From Rhodosorus marinus (Eukaryota > Rhodophyta > Stylonematophyceae > Stylonematales > Stylonemataceae), in contig JAMWBK010000007.1 of assembly GCA_029953675.1 (NCBI GenBank), forward strand, positions 2,148,800 to 2,212,799: a stretch of 64,000 nt of DNA, in the 5' to 3' direction. Shown here one piece after another: positions 34,642-44,396 of this stretch. Within the stretch, counting starts at the first letter, position 1. The number at the start of each line of letters is the position of its first letter. A program made the translations under genes and the position numbers. The notes under the pieces are model-generated. The model was not told the origin of the DNA, did no database searches, and worked only from the letters and a program-made list of their open reading frames with translations.

Positions 34642-34758
34642 GATTTGACCGATTGCCAGGAGAGCGAATCAGGTCTCCAACACCACACTTCCACAACGGG
34701 AATGCCCATCAGCAAATAAAACCGCACTTTGGTATAGAGCATACGGTGCATACTTGCA
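34642..34758 (+). repeat. Flanking repeat, right copy
   Basis: Direct counterpart of 29903-30020; begins immediately outside the LTR at 34641. Confidence 0.75.
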
Positions 34759-35053
34759 GGGCAGTCCCCCTCTTATAACGTTTTCAACCTTTTGCCTACC
34801 ACCCCATCAAATATGGGAGAGAAGTGACCCCTTAGTGCGTGTTCGGTATCCTATCTACTTAAGAATCAGTTTCTTTTTGAATGATGAACGGTTGCGTCCG
34901 TTGGCTGTCAGGCGAGAATTTGAACTGAGCTAGGTGTGGATTGCCTTGTGGACGGGACCGCAAGCTGCAAGCCTCTTTTCCTCTTTGCTACTGTTTTTCA
35001 AAGCGGGGTGCAAGGCGGCCCTCGAGAAGCTTGTTTGTGGGAAACCGTGAGAC

Positions 35054-35545
35054 ATGGCAGATGTATCGTCCGAAGCCGCTGAGTTCGTCGACGAGTTTGA
35101 CGATATTGCGCAGAGGGTGGATGATTCGGATGCACTGTCGAAGTTAGCTGAAAGCGATGCTCCGTACCCTCGGAAGGATGGGAATGCAACGACAGATGAT
35201 ATTGTTGGAGACCATATCCGGAGACTGGCGACACCTGTGCTTTGCATGGTCAAGCGCAGGCCCGGGGAAAGGGACTACCGTCTAATCCCGGTGGAGGGTC
35301 GCACAACTAAGAATGAGATGATCGATGACGAAAACATCTTCCTGCTGAACACTGGCCCTGAGGTCTGCATTTATGCTGGAAAGAATGTGAGAACGGTTGA
35401 CCTAAAGTATCTCGTCAACTCTACTCCTGAACTCTTCGAGAAGGCCTCGATCGAAAAGGGGGCCACTGTTTCTGTGTTTTTACCAAAAAGCGATTCCGCA
35501 AGATTCCTTCTTCGACTGGAAAGGTATGCAGCGCCTCCAAGATAA
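35054..35545 (+). CDS. Single gelsolin-like domain protein (probable)
   Basis: Intronless, 163 residues, starting at the ATG in GACATGG. The N-terminal 45 residues are acidic. Residues about 60-160 resemble one gelsolin/villin repeat: LATPVLCMVKRRPGE (first strands), then IDDENIFLLNTGPEVCIYAGKNV, which fits the family pattern of acidic DD.F-LL-x-T-G followed by V.I..GK, then a helix and a closing strand (LLRLERY). Gelsolin proteins bind actin, often with calcium, and usually have three or six repeats; a one-repeat form would be unusual. Alternatively it is an unrelated small protein with a similar pattern. No splice sites are needed. Confidence 0.45.
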   Translation: MADVSSEAAEFVDEFDDIAQRVDDSDALSKLAESDAPYPRKDGNATTDDIVGDHIRRLATPVLCMVKRRPGERDYRLIPVEGRTTKNEMIDDENIFLLNTGPEVCIYAGKNVRTVDLKYLVNSTPELFEKASIEKGATVSVFLPKSDSARFLLRLERYAAPPR

Positions 35546-36316
35546 GCGAGAAGTTCTATGCGTTGTACAGGATCCCGCGGAGTTGCGGTGAAAGCTTTTC
35601 CTCGTATCCTTCCCTTCATATGTCATGGAAATTGTGCTGGCTTGACAGCTCATCCGCTCTGATTGAGATGATTCTACAGTGATAAGTGTACCTGCCAGAT
35701 TTGTTTTGTGCGCTGGAGAAGCTAGGTCATGGTCGGATCGGGAATGTTCAATCGAATGAATTACTTCGGAAAACCCTAAGCTGCGAAAAGTTTACCCTTC
35801 ACCCACCCGCAATATCCCATCTGGTGCTATTCTCCAGAAAACAGTGCCTCTGTCTGATCCCTTTTGAGCGGTCACATCATCAGCTGGCGCTTCCGAACGA
35901 TTGTGAGCCGATGTGTTCCAGGCACTGTTTGAAAAAGGACTAAAAATTGCCTTTGTCCTCTGGCGTACGATCAAGACTAGCGTTTGATGTATACTTGCAA
36001 CGGCTATAGTATGTAACTGTCTATATGCAAGGCGGTACCCGTGCAGGTGTGTGGCAATGAAAACGGTTCAGGTTGATCATCATGTCAGCTTCCTTTCTTT
36101 ACCACTAGCTTGTCAAACGTAGATTTGCAGAACCACTTTTCAACCCATAACATTCCAGGATGGAACCAACCGGTTTTGCTCAGGTTGGCGAGCGCCGCGA
36201 TCTGAAGCGATCTGAAGCGATCTGAAAATTCTCATCAAGGAAAGGCTTAGAACCGCTAGATACAATCACCTGCTCCAAAACCGTTCACCTTGAAAGCGAT
36301 CGTCCGTGGACGAGAA
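35546..36316. other. Intergenic, no gene supported
   Basis: Contains three tandem copies of GCGATCTGAA at 36197-36226 and otherwise no feature I can support. Confidence 0.4.
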
Positions 36317-36670
36317 TTACTGCCGAGCAATCAACCAGATGATGAGTGAGGAAACGAGAACACCACCCAACATCGCAACGATCAAAGCAAGCGATTCAAA
36401 GCTAACGTTCGTTATTGGCCCGATATCGAGTGTTAGTCGAACTGTAGCATCGGCTATTGGGCCATGGCCCAACACCGCCTTGCCGCCGAAACCCATTCCG
36501 TCTACAGCGGAATGTGCGCTCATCTGCAGAGTGCTTGACCTACGAGCTCCATTTCGATTGCATCTGAGCTTCTCGCCGTTCCTTCCGAACAGAGCAGAAC
36601 CGCTCGATACAAACGCACAATCCATGGTCAGCAATAATCGATCGCTCGCCCCGCAGTGCCCGATGAACAC
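36317..36670 (-). CDS. Possible C-terminal part of a membrane-anchored protein (unrecognised)
   Basis: A minus-strand frame of 117 codons ends in a clear hydrophobic segment (LALIVAMLGGVLVSSLIIWLI) and the tail ARQ. The preceding part contains several Gly/Ser-rich strands. The frame starts with GTG just after a TAG, so if real it is the last exon of a spliced gene; an upstream minus-strand frame at 36852-36628 may hold the preceding exon. No family is recognised. Confidence 0.3.
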   Translation of the reverse strand: MFIGHCGASDRLLLTMDCAFVSSGSALFGRNGEKLRCNRNGARRSSTLQMSAHSAVDGMGFGGKAVLGHGPIADATVRLTLDIGPITNVSFESLALIVAMLGGVLVSSLIIWLIARQ

Positions 36671-37614
36671 GACGAGCTAGGACTCTGGCGCAAAAACAAG
36701 ATGGATCTCCACCGGCCTTTCCCTTTACCCACACCCGTCAACTCCAAATCCCTGCAAGCCAAGCCAAGACCGTTTTCTAGAACCTGTGCAGAATTACCGC
36801 TCGCAGTAATCAAGTCGCGACTGAGTTCCTCACCACGATCATCCATAGTCACATGAAGATCTAATCTGCCCTAAAAGCGGATGCCGGCTGGGCGTGCCCC
36901 AATTGCACAGCTCATCTCATCGACCAGATTTTTTGGAGAAACAACTTTTTCTTGCGGAACTACGATAAAACACGATATGAGTGGAAATAGACGAGAAAGC
37001 GATCGGATATACAATGTGTTCATATTTGCAGCGTTGGTGCACGGTCCAATAGCAGTAGAAAATTTCGACCGCGCAGTACCAAGGCTACGCTCTATCGCTC
37101 TCTCGTAGTCCTTCGCATTTTCCTTTTGACTTCGGTTTACTTTGTCATTTACTACTAGACTGGGGCCAATTTATAAGACTAGGTGACCCGCTTGACCCCC
37201 TTTGATGCACCCGCTTGACCCACCTTGATGTATATTTAATTCATGCCCTATGGTAGTATCGTTATTATTTCTAAAATAGGCTATTTTGAAGTACATTCGT
37301 ATTATGAAGAAAATCCATCGTCCTATCATTATATTGAATTATTAAACTGAAATTCACGATCCTATAGGTTTTGAAGGACATACTTGATTGCTTCCTGAAA
37401 AGCTTAAGAGCAGAAATTCACGGAACGTTCGCTTTTCCTCAGGGTAGTTAGGCTCTGAATGAACGGATGATGCGACTGCATACAAGATTGCAACTTTGAG
37501 GTAGAGTCAATGCGAACTGGGCAAGCAACGGTTTAACCAGCTCCCAGAACGGAAGTAGGAAAGGAAGACCTGAAAACAAATTCTGTACCGAAAGTTGATG
37601 AGTTCGGTACTTAG
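36671..37614. other. Intergenic, no complete gene supported
   Basis: Short frames only. A 23-bp unit (ACCCGCTTGACCC..TTGATG) is tandemly duplicated at 37185-37230. Confidence 0.4.
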
Positions 37615-37793
37615 GACATCTTGATCCTGATATCCTGGACACGATCTTAGAGGAGAAAGCCAAGCTGGGAGAAAACGAAGAGATACTTAGCATTCCTGGG
37701 CATCCGCCTCTCAAACGTTTTGCAGAGCCAAGGAAGCAAGATGGAGATCGAACAGGTCCTGAAATAATTCGAGGAATCAAGGAACCGGAGTAG
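37615..37793 (+). CDS. Possible orphan terminal exon (unrecognised)
   Basis: After a TTAG acceptor the frame HLDPDILDTILEEKAKLGEN continues for about 58 codons to a TAG at 37791, ending GIKEPE. The composition is that of a real soluble, charged protein and differs from the surrounding random frames. There is no in-frame ATG because a TGA lies shortly upstream, so it can only be a downstream exon. Candidate upstream exons around 37470-37560 could not be joined convincingly. Confidence 0.3.
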
Positions 37794-39381
37794 AAAAGTC
37801 AATCTTGACTACTTTTAGTAATACAACCTCATCAGTGTGTATTCAGAGACAACAAACCTGAGCGCATGAAAACTAAGACAAACAGTGAGAGTAGAAGAGA
37901 TGCTCACCAACAGAAAGCAGTGAAAATTACGATCTCAACGCTGATTGGTTTGTGGCAAGCCACAAACCAAACATAAGCACGCCAAGAAAAAGATGCCACA
38001 GCCAGCTTCTCCGGGGAACCTCTCAACCTCAGCTCTTCTGGTTGCCACCGATTACAATAAGGAACGTGTTTAACAAGCACAGTACATCTCAACTCTCTAA
38101 ACACGACTAGCTCTTCGCTTGATCAAGGGGTGATGATAAAACAATAGTTAAAACGTCAGATGCGAAGCCGCAGACGGATGTACAATTCAACCACACCTCC
38201 GCCATAGCATCCTTGTTCGACGATATTCAGTGTTCTTGCTCCCTTAACCATCCAACAGAAGCGACCTTAAAAGCTCGAACCATCGATTTCACAACTGAGC
38301 TGCTCCTAGAGGCTCGTACCGAAGCACACCTTGGCATAGGGCCATAGGGCTCGCATACGGCCTTGTATAGGGCTGCTATAGGGCATCAAAATTTGACTGG
38401 CCCGTTGGAATCGACAATTTGAGCATAGGATAGTGCATATTTTAGGACAAGCTGTTGAAATTTGTACCGCAATATTCATAGGGCTAATAGGGCATTTGCC
38501 ACCTTAGATCCTTAGATCCTTTTTCCAAAACGAGTAAGTTCTCCTGGCATATGCATATCCGACACGAGTAGATCATATATGCTTAAAGGTAAAGCATATG
38601 TTCATGACCATAGTAAATCGGGGTATTTTTGAAAGTCGCCTACGAGGCGCACGCGGCGTGAGCTAACCAATTATTTGTCTTTGGCCATAATCGTTTCATT
38701 ACATATCCACGCCCGAGGTGGGACGGTGGGTAAGCGGCGTAATCTTCGCCGGCTCCATTTGTTTTGCGGGTTGCAATACCTTTTTTTACCCACACACAAT
38801 GTCATTGCGCACTTCCCTTTCCTAGGGGGCGGATGGGTACTTTCTGTGGTGGTGACATGCTCTGTTTGTCCGAGGCCGAGGACAGTTTTTCTATGCGTAC
38901 AAAGTGGAGAGGGCATGCATATTTTCCTCAACCGAACCTTGGGTTCTCTTGTCCCATGTCCTTCCAGCTTTTATTCTCACAGAGGATATTGGGATTCAGC
39001 CTCCGATTGGATCCAGCAAGGTAGTACCGGATCGTTTGCTTCCCTATTTCTGCAAGTGTAATAGTGTAAACTGCTTTGGGCTTCAATGCCGCTCTCGGTC
39101 AGGCTGAACCCCTCCTCTCCGTATGATTGATTGGGACGCGCAGGAACTAGTTGGTTAGGAAATGCGGAGGGGTGATCGGGGAGTTTGCTAAAGACTCAAA
39201 TTAATGTGGACGGAAAGTGCTTTTCTGGGCCTACGGTGAGATTTCTTGAGGTTGGAGCGGTGCATTCGAGTCGCGCAGCTATTTGTGCGGAAAACACGCC
39301 CGTCAAGGTGAACGCTAGACTAGCGCAAAGGCGACACTGTCACGAAGGTGGGTTTGCTAGTGTGTGGAATCTCCATTCAGT
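37794..39381. other. Intergenic, no gene supported
   Basis: Includes a cluster of six ATAGGGC words between 38336 and 38498, mostly preceded by C or T. Otherwise only short frames without domains. Confidence 0.4.
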
Positions 39382-40036
39382 ATGCTCAGGGTCAAAGGTG
39401 GTGTGCAAGCCGGGCGAGTGGGCTTTTCACGCGGATTCCATTCTTCCTCAACTACCATGAGTCGGCTGCGGAACTATAGAGAATGGCATCCAAATAACCA
39501 ATGGGAACCCCCGAGGCATCTCACGTACGAGGCCCTTCCACTAGATGAGGCAATGATAAAACCGGGGACCCATTGGTCACCGCCCCGGGGTGGTTACGAT
39601 CATCTTCCGTTTCGGGTGCGTCCAACCGCAGAATCTTCGCATACGGCGAAGAGCGCCTTCTCCTCGCGAGGACAGAAATTACTTGGCGACTGAAGCAAAA
39701 CGTACTCTGTGGTTCTAGGTTTTCAGGACTTTTCATAGGCAGCTTCCAGTCTACAATGACCGCCGTGGAAATGGACATCAGAGAACTATCCTGAGGCGGT
39801 TTAGGGGGGACATCAAGGTGTGTTTCCCGAAATTTCTTTTGACAGGGTCTTCTAAAGAGGTTCTGATTCTGTGGTCTCCGGCTCCTCAAATCCCGTCCGT
39901 TGTCCCCCAGGCTCTTGTCAGAGAAATGTCGAAAGTGTGTGACGATAGGAAGATAGTCATCCACGAAGGAAAGCTGGAAGTCAGTGGAGCCTACCGGCAG
40001 AACCTGATCTGCTGGCTCAAGAGACTTGGTTTTTGA
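39382..40036 (+). CDS. MRPL49: Mitochondrial large-subunit ribosomal protein mL49 (IMG2 family)
   Basis: Exons 39382-39615 and 39719-40036 join in phase 0 over a 103-bp intron to give 183 residues. The N-terminus MLRVKGGVQAGRVGFSRGFH is Arg-rich, without acidic residues, like a mitochondrial presequence. Splicing creates the family's signature LPFR-VFRT...QLPVYNDRRG (pattern PFxVxRT..xLPVYxD), followed by the TILRRFRGDI strand and, at the end, KIVIHEGKL...ICWLKRLGF, matching the family's G...WL...GF terminus. The signature spans the junction, so the intron choice (GTGCGT...TTCTAG) is well supported. The protein is a structural part of the mitochondrial ribosome. Confidence 0.85.
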
Positions 40037-40500
40037 ATTTTGGGCAAGAAACGCAGTGCTTGCAGTTACCGACGACGATCAGTACTTCATCGCCGACTAG
40101 GCCGCAAGCACAAGCTTGCATGAATTCTCTTGTCAATGGTGTTCAGCTTCCGAATAGCAATATTTATCAGTCTATGACCTTTCCTGTGCTGGTCGCGTTC
40201 ACCATTGCAGATGATAACGCCCACCGAATTCACAATGATAGACGCGCGCGTGCGTGGCGTGGACTGGATCTGGACCCGACGGACCCGGCAGAGGAATTGT
40301 GCCGGACGCGGAGTAAGAGAGGAAGTTGGACAAAGCGTTTCGAAATATGTCCTTCTCGTGTCCTGCTAATAAACAGAGAAGACTGTACTGTAGGGCTGCA
40401 TATATCGTCTTTAATTTTTAATTTCTTGATTTGGCTTTGACGCAGCTACAAAGCGTTTCGACGAGTCCGCGGGGTTTAAAGGGTAGCTTGTGTTGGAAAA
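40037..40500. other. Intergenic between convergent mL49 and V-ATPase C
   Basis: About 460 bases between two converging stop codons. A plus-strand frame (40033-40440) is open but has no domain and overlaps the mL49 stop, so I read this as shared 3' UTR and terminator DNA. Confidence 0.5.
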
Positions 40501-42619
40501 TCACGTTTGTATGTTCAAAATGCTGAACACGTAAGGGTAGAAGTCTTCTTGGGCGATCCCCGGAATGGCTGTAGTTTCCCCTTCCTTTTCGTTTGAACTT
40601 GCCTGCCGAGGGCCGAGTACAAAGTTGGTGAGAAGCGAGGCCTTCAGCAAAGACAGTTAGGTAAGGTCGAGGATCCTATATCCTACCCAATTCCCTCCCA
40701 GATGCCCGTACATCTCCTGCAAAGCGGCTCTAAGCCTCGATTCCGATTTTGCCTGTGGCAAAATCATCGCGACCTCGAAATTCACCTGGAAAGTGCATAG
40801 AGGAAACTGAGCTTAGGCATCCAGACGACAATAGGTTTGCCCAATAAGTTATCCCCGGACTACCAAGTATCCAAATGTGAATGCCGTTGGACTTACAGGA
40901 AGACCATAGCGCAGTACGGACTCCACGAACGATCTTACAGCCTTGAGGTGCATCTGTGCAATAACCGCTTCACCAAAAATAGTTTCGCACCACTTCACGA
41001 AGTTGACATGCTGATCCTCTAGTTCAGTTCGCAGGCGAGCGTATTCCTGGGACAAGTTATAGCACCGCGGCGATGTCGAATACACTAAGCTTCTACATCA
41101 ATGTGGGCCAGAGACTAGAGAAAAGTTTGCAGTCGGGCAACAGAATTGGAAACCAACAGTACCTCCTCAGAAGCTTGAATGTCATCCGCCTTGAACTTGA
41201 AATCTCGAACAGTGAACCTTCTCTCTCTGCAGGCAACCTTGAACTAAATTATGCGCATGCCGAGTCAGGCGAAGCCTTAAGCTGGACAACGATCCAAAAG
41301 CGGATCGAATCAGGTGGGTTCTGTACGCTTACCTCCTCCACGCACTTCTTGAAGAGCGTGACGGATACCAGCGCATAATCGCTGTCACTTGTTAACACCT
41401 TTGCGCTTCTGGGGATCACCATAGTTGCCAATGATTCGTAAGACGACAAGAACTCGTCGAGATTATCTGCGCGGGAGAGCAAGAGGGTGCGTTACACTAG
41501 TCAGTGGCTACTTTTTTTTTTTCTACTTAAGTGCGAAGTCACGGGTAAGGAAACGAAGGCTGTATGTATTCGTACATGACGGAACCACAATGAACACGGT
41601 CTGCATGTGTTCAGTTTCGATGTACTCCTCTTCTTTCACGATCCCTACCAAAGATTTCGTCATCAGGTTGCCTTGGTTTCGACGTTCAATTCCCGCCACT
41701 GCCTGTTTTGTCTGAGTGTAATCGTTCACTAACCAAAGAATGGTAGAATGGGAAGCTTAAGATGCCGGCATATGGATATGCCGCGACTTCCCGCAACATA
41801 TCCAAATTGTGGGGGCTTTAGGCCGTCCACGGGCAGTACTCACGACGAATCTTCAGGTCATCCTCCGTCCGCGCTACAAGTTCCATAACAGCAGATTCAA
41901 TTTCTTCGAGTGTGTCACCGCTGGAGAACTTGGCTTCATCCCTACGGAACGAGACGTTGCTTAAAATATATTCGAACATACAGATAGCCGAGAAGAGCAT
42001 GCACATATCAAAAATGTGTTATCCTACCATTCAAAGTTGTGCAGATACTTTGGCAACTCCACAAACTCTACCAAGGGCACGATATCCTGTGAAGACAGGA
42101 TTGGAGAGCATGTTCAATTTCGGAGGTATCGCAACCACCACAGCGATTATCCAGAATGATAGAATCAAGGCTGTCCACAGAAGAACAAAGGATATATTCA
42201 TTGCTATTAGAGAAGCTGATAATCTCACCGGCTTCTTTGACAGGTCTCGGTACTGACGGAGTAACCTATCCACCACTTGCTCAATTGCATGATCGTGTTT
42301 CGTAAGAGTGTCGCTGAGTGCCATCTGCACGTGCAAAAGGAAATACAAAGTGGACCAGAGAATATGAACGTCAGAATTTGGAGGTATAGCTGTTCTTGAG
42401 ACACCTTTGACAAAGGCAGGCTGCACGATTCAAGGGGTAATGGGGGATTCTGCGAGAAGTCTACCCGCTTACCAGGGAATCTAGTGTACCCACTCGAAAC
42501 GCTGGAATCCGAAAAGGATACACCGAAGCAACCCCCAGCTTGTTCTCAAGTTTTTCCCTCATCATTTCGTAAGCGCCTTGCCCGACTTCGCTCGGGGCAG
42601 AAACTAACCAGTGCTTCAT
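40501..42619 (-). CDS. ATP6V1C: V-type H+-ATPase subunit C
   Basis: Stator subunit that links the V1 head to the stalks of the vacuolar proton pump; reversible loss of C accompanies V1/V0 disassembly (family knowledge). Ten exons read leftwards: 42619-42473, 42324-42229, 42086-42028, 41941-41844, 41728-41576, 41466-41333, 41243-41163, 41046-40897, 40785-40687 and 40602-40501. All are GT-AG with matching phases, giving 372 residues (animal proteins are about 382). Landmarks in order: [30 protein letters not shown] across a junction, [63 protein letters not shown], then [17 protein letters not shown] and [12 protein letters not shown] at the end. Several conserved blocks exist only after splicing, so the model is firm. 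Introns are 83-184 bp. Confidence 0.95.
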
Positions 42620-42755
42620 TGCGGAAAAGTACGCTCGAAAACACCGCCTTCACCTCAACTTAATCTTGATATCGCTTCTCACAACACGGATCCACCCCAC
42701 TTCGCCGTACTTGACGCTCAAGATCTGGTCTCTCACAAATCAGCAAAACAGCGAT

Positions 42756-43021
42756 CCAATGTTTCAAGCAATCTCCGTCACCGAATTGAACTTTTCGCGT
42801 TTGCCGGGTTAGCGATTGACCTGGTTTAACGGAAAATCATTGCCGTCCAATATTTCGAGCCTCCGTCACCGAATTGAGCTTTTGGCGTTTGGCGTTTGAG
42901 CGATTGGTCTTGTTTAACGGAAAATCATTACCGTACAATGTTTCAAGCCTCAGTCACCGAATTGAATTTGTGGCGTTTGGCGCCTGAGCGATTGGCCTTG
43001 TTTATCGGAAAAGCATTGTCG
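42756..43021. repeat. Tandem repeat, three units of about 88-91 bp
   Basis: Units begin at about 42756, 42847 and 42934, each running CAAT.TTTC.AGC, then CTC.GTCACCGAATTGA, GCGTTTG, GCGATTG and TTGTTTA.CGGAAAA.CATT. Divergence between units is moderate, so the amplification is not very recent. It lies upstream of the V-ATPase C start. Confidence 0.85.
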
Positions 43022-43710
43022 TCTTACAGCTTGCTTCTATCACATATAGAACAAATCGTTCTCAGTTTGCAGCGAGGGCCGGGGCGGGGGAATTCTTGGT
43101 TAAGATCTGTCTGAGTCTAGTATGAGCTCTGAAAGCTCGAGACATGGAAACCTTGACGACAGGTGAAACACCGACCTCACGGGTGGATGATCAATCACGA
43201 TTGCCCGTCCCCATAGCGCAAGGTAAATACCGTATGTAGGTTGAGGCGTAATGAGTTGGAACCGCCGGGTCTTGAATAAAATTATTGAAAAACATTGTCT
43301 TGAGTAGAGTGGTCAACGGTTTTGTATTAGTGCTGGATCGGTGTCAATGGACGGTTTGCCACCTCCGATCTGACTACTCTTTCTTAGCGTAAGTGCGCAT
43401 TCTAATGCTGGTCAACCTTTAGGGCGGTTGGGGAGTGCTCGATGTTTTGTTCACCGGGATTGCTGCGAATTGCGTTCGTCACATTGCAATCAGTCATTTT
43501 GAACTACAGACTAGTAAGAGCAAACGCAAAACGGCTTACAGAATGGAGGTCGCGGTGGTAGGATGATATCAAGCGAATTTCAAGAGATCAAGGACCGCGG
43601 TGCTGTTTGCCGTCAGATCACGCCCGGAATGCCTCAATGATCAGTATCTGTAGATTCTGCAATCAGAAGATTTTTACTTCTGCAACTGTCGAGACTTGAC
43701 TAAACTGCTT

Positions 43711-43950
43711 CTATTCACTGCGGGATGCATGTTGACTTTGTTTTGTGTGTCGACTGGTATCTCCTGAGCCGAATCCCTTAAAATCTAGAAACTCATCATT
43801 GGACAGTACCAATACCAGATCGTCTCTATTGGTCGAAGTGATTGCGGTAGAGATCCCCAGACTCACCGCATCAGCCGGGCAACTAGTTCGGGGGGGAGGG
43901 ACCGGGTCGTAATGCTCGTTTCCGAAAAATGCGCTCAATCGCCGTAGCAT
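43711..43950 (-). CDS. Possible first exon(s) of an unrecognised minus-strand gene
   Basis: An ATG at 43950 opens a 79-codon frame starting MLRRLSAFFGNEHYDP and containing RDDLVLVLSNDEFLDFKGF. The beginning faintly resembles the N-terminus of VPS11-type vacuolar sorting proteins (RRF.FF, then a first beta-propeller blade), but no following blades could be found downstream. A GTGAGT inside the frame at about 43866 could be a donor. Treat as hypothetical. Confidence 0.25.
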   Translation of the reverse strand: MLRRLSAFFGNEHYDPVPPPRTSCPADAVSLGISTAITSTNRDDLVLVLSNDEFLDFKGFGSGDTSRHTKQSQHASRSE

Positions 43951-44396
43951 GGGCTACTTTCCAAGAACCCAAGAGTGCCCAAGAAACATCAGCCGGTCTG
44001 AAAGCTCGTCTGTGAAGTACAGATCACTTCTCCAGTCCCCGGGGCTGGTCTATTAGTATTATGAGTGCGTCTCCAGACTAGGTGCTGAAAGTGTTCTAAA
44101 AGCTAAAAAACGCAAGAAACGCGATCGAAAGCTGATGTTCTTGGCATATTGGCTTCATTTAGAAGGGGTGGACGGACTCGTTGCTTGGAGGTTGGATCGG
44201 AGAAGGTAAGACAATCAGTCCTGGCGACGGAAAACTGTTAGTTAGTGGATCTTTGAAGGGCTTGAAAGGGCGATTTCGAAGGAGTGTACATGGTCATAAA
44301 CTATCAGCAGCTTTGGACGTGGCAAGCTTTTGAAACCGGAGAGTGGGGATTGTTTAGGCGACGTTCACCTCTGCGTGATCCTCGTGACTTTCGTTC

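Larger units (their letters stand above)
42620..44396. other. Intergenic between divergent V-ATPase C and PDH-E2
   Basis: Holds both promoters. Contains the triplicated repeat at 42756-43021 and a possible first exon at 43950. No other supportable gene. Confidence 0.5.

Noticed and set aside
38675..39061. 128-codon plus-strand frame upstream of mL49
   Set aside because: No ATG at the stated start, Cys/Leu-rich random composition, no domain.
39818..39846. A second intron in mL49 (GTGTGT...GACAG)
   Set aside because: Removing it puts a stop seven codons later; retaining it keeps the frame through to the conserved WL..GF end.
40033..40440. 135-codon plus-strand frame after mL49
   Set aside because: Starts over the mL49 stop, has no domain and lies between convergent genes; read as 3' UTR.
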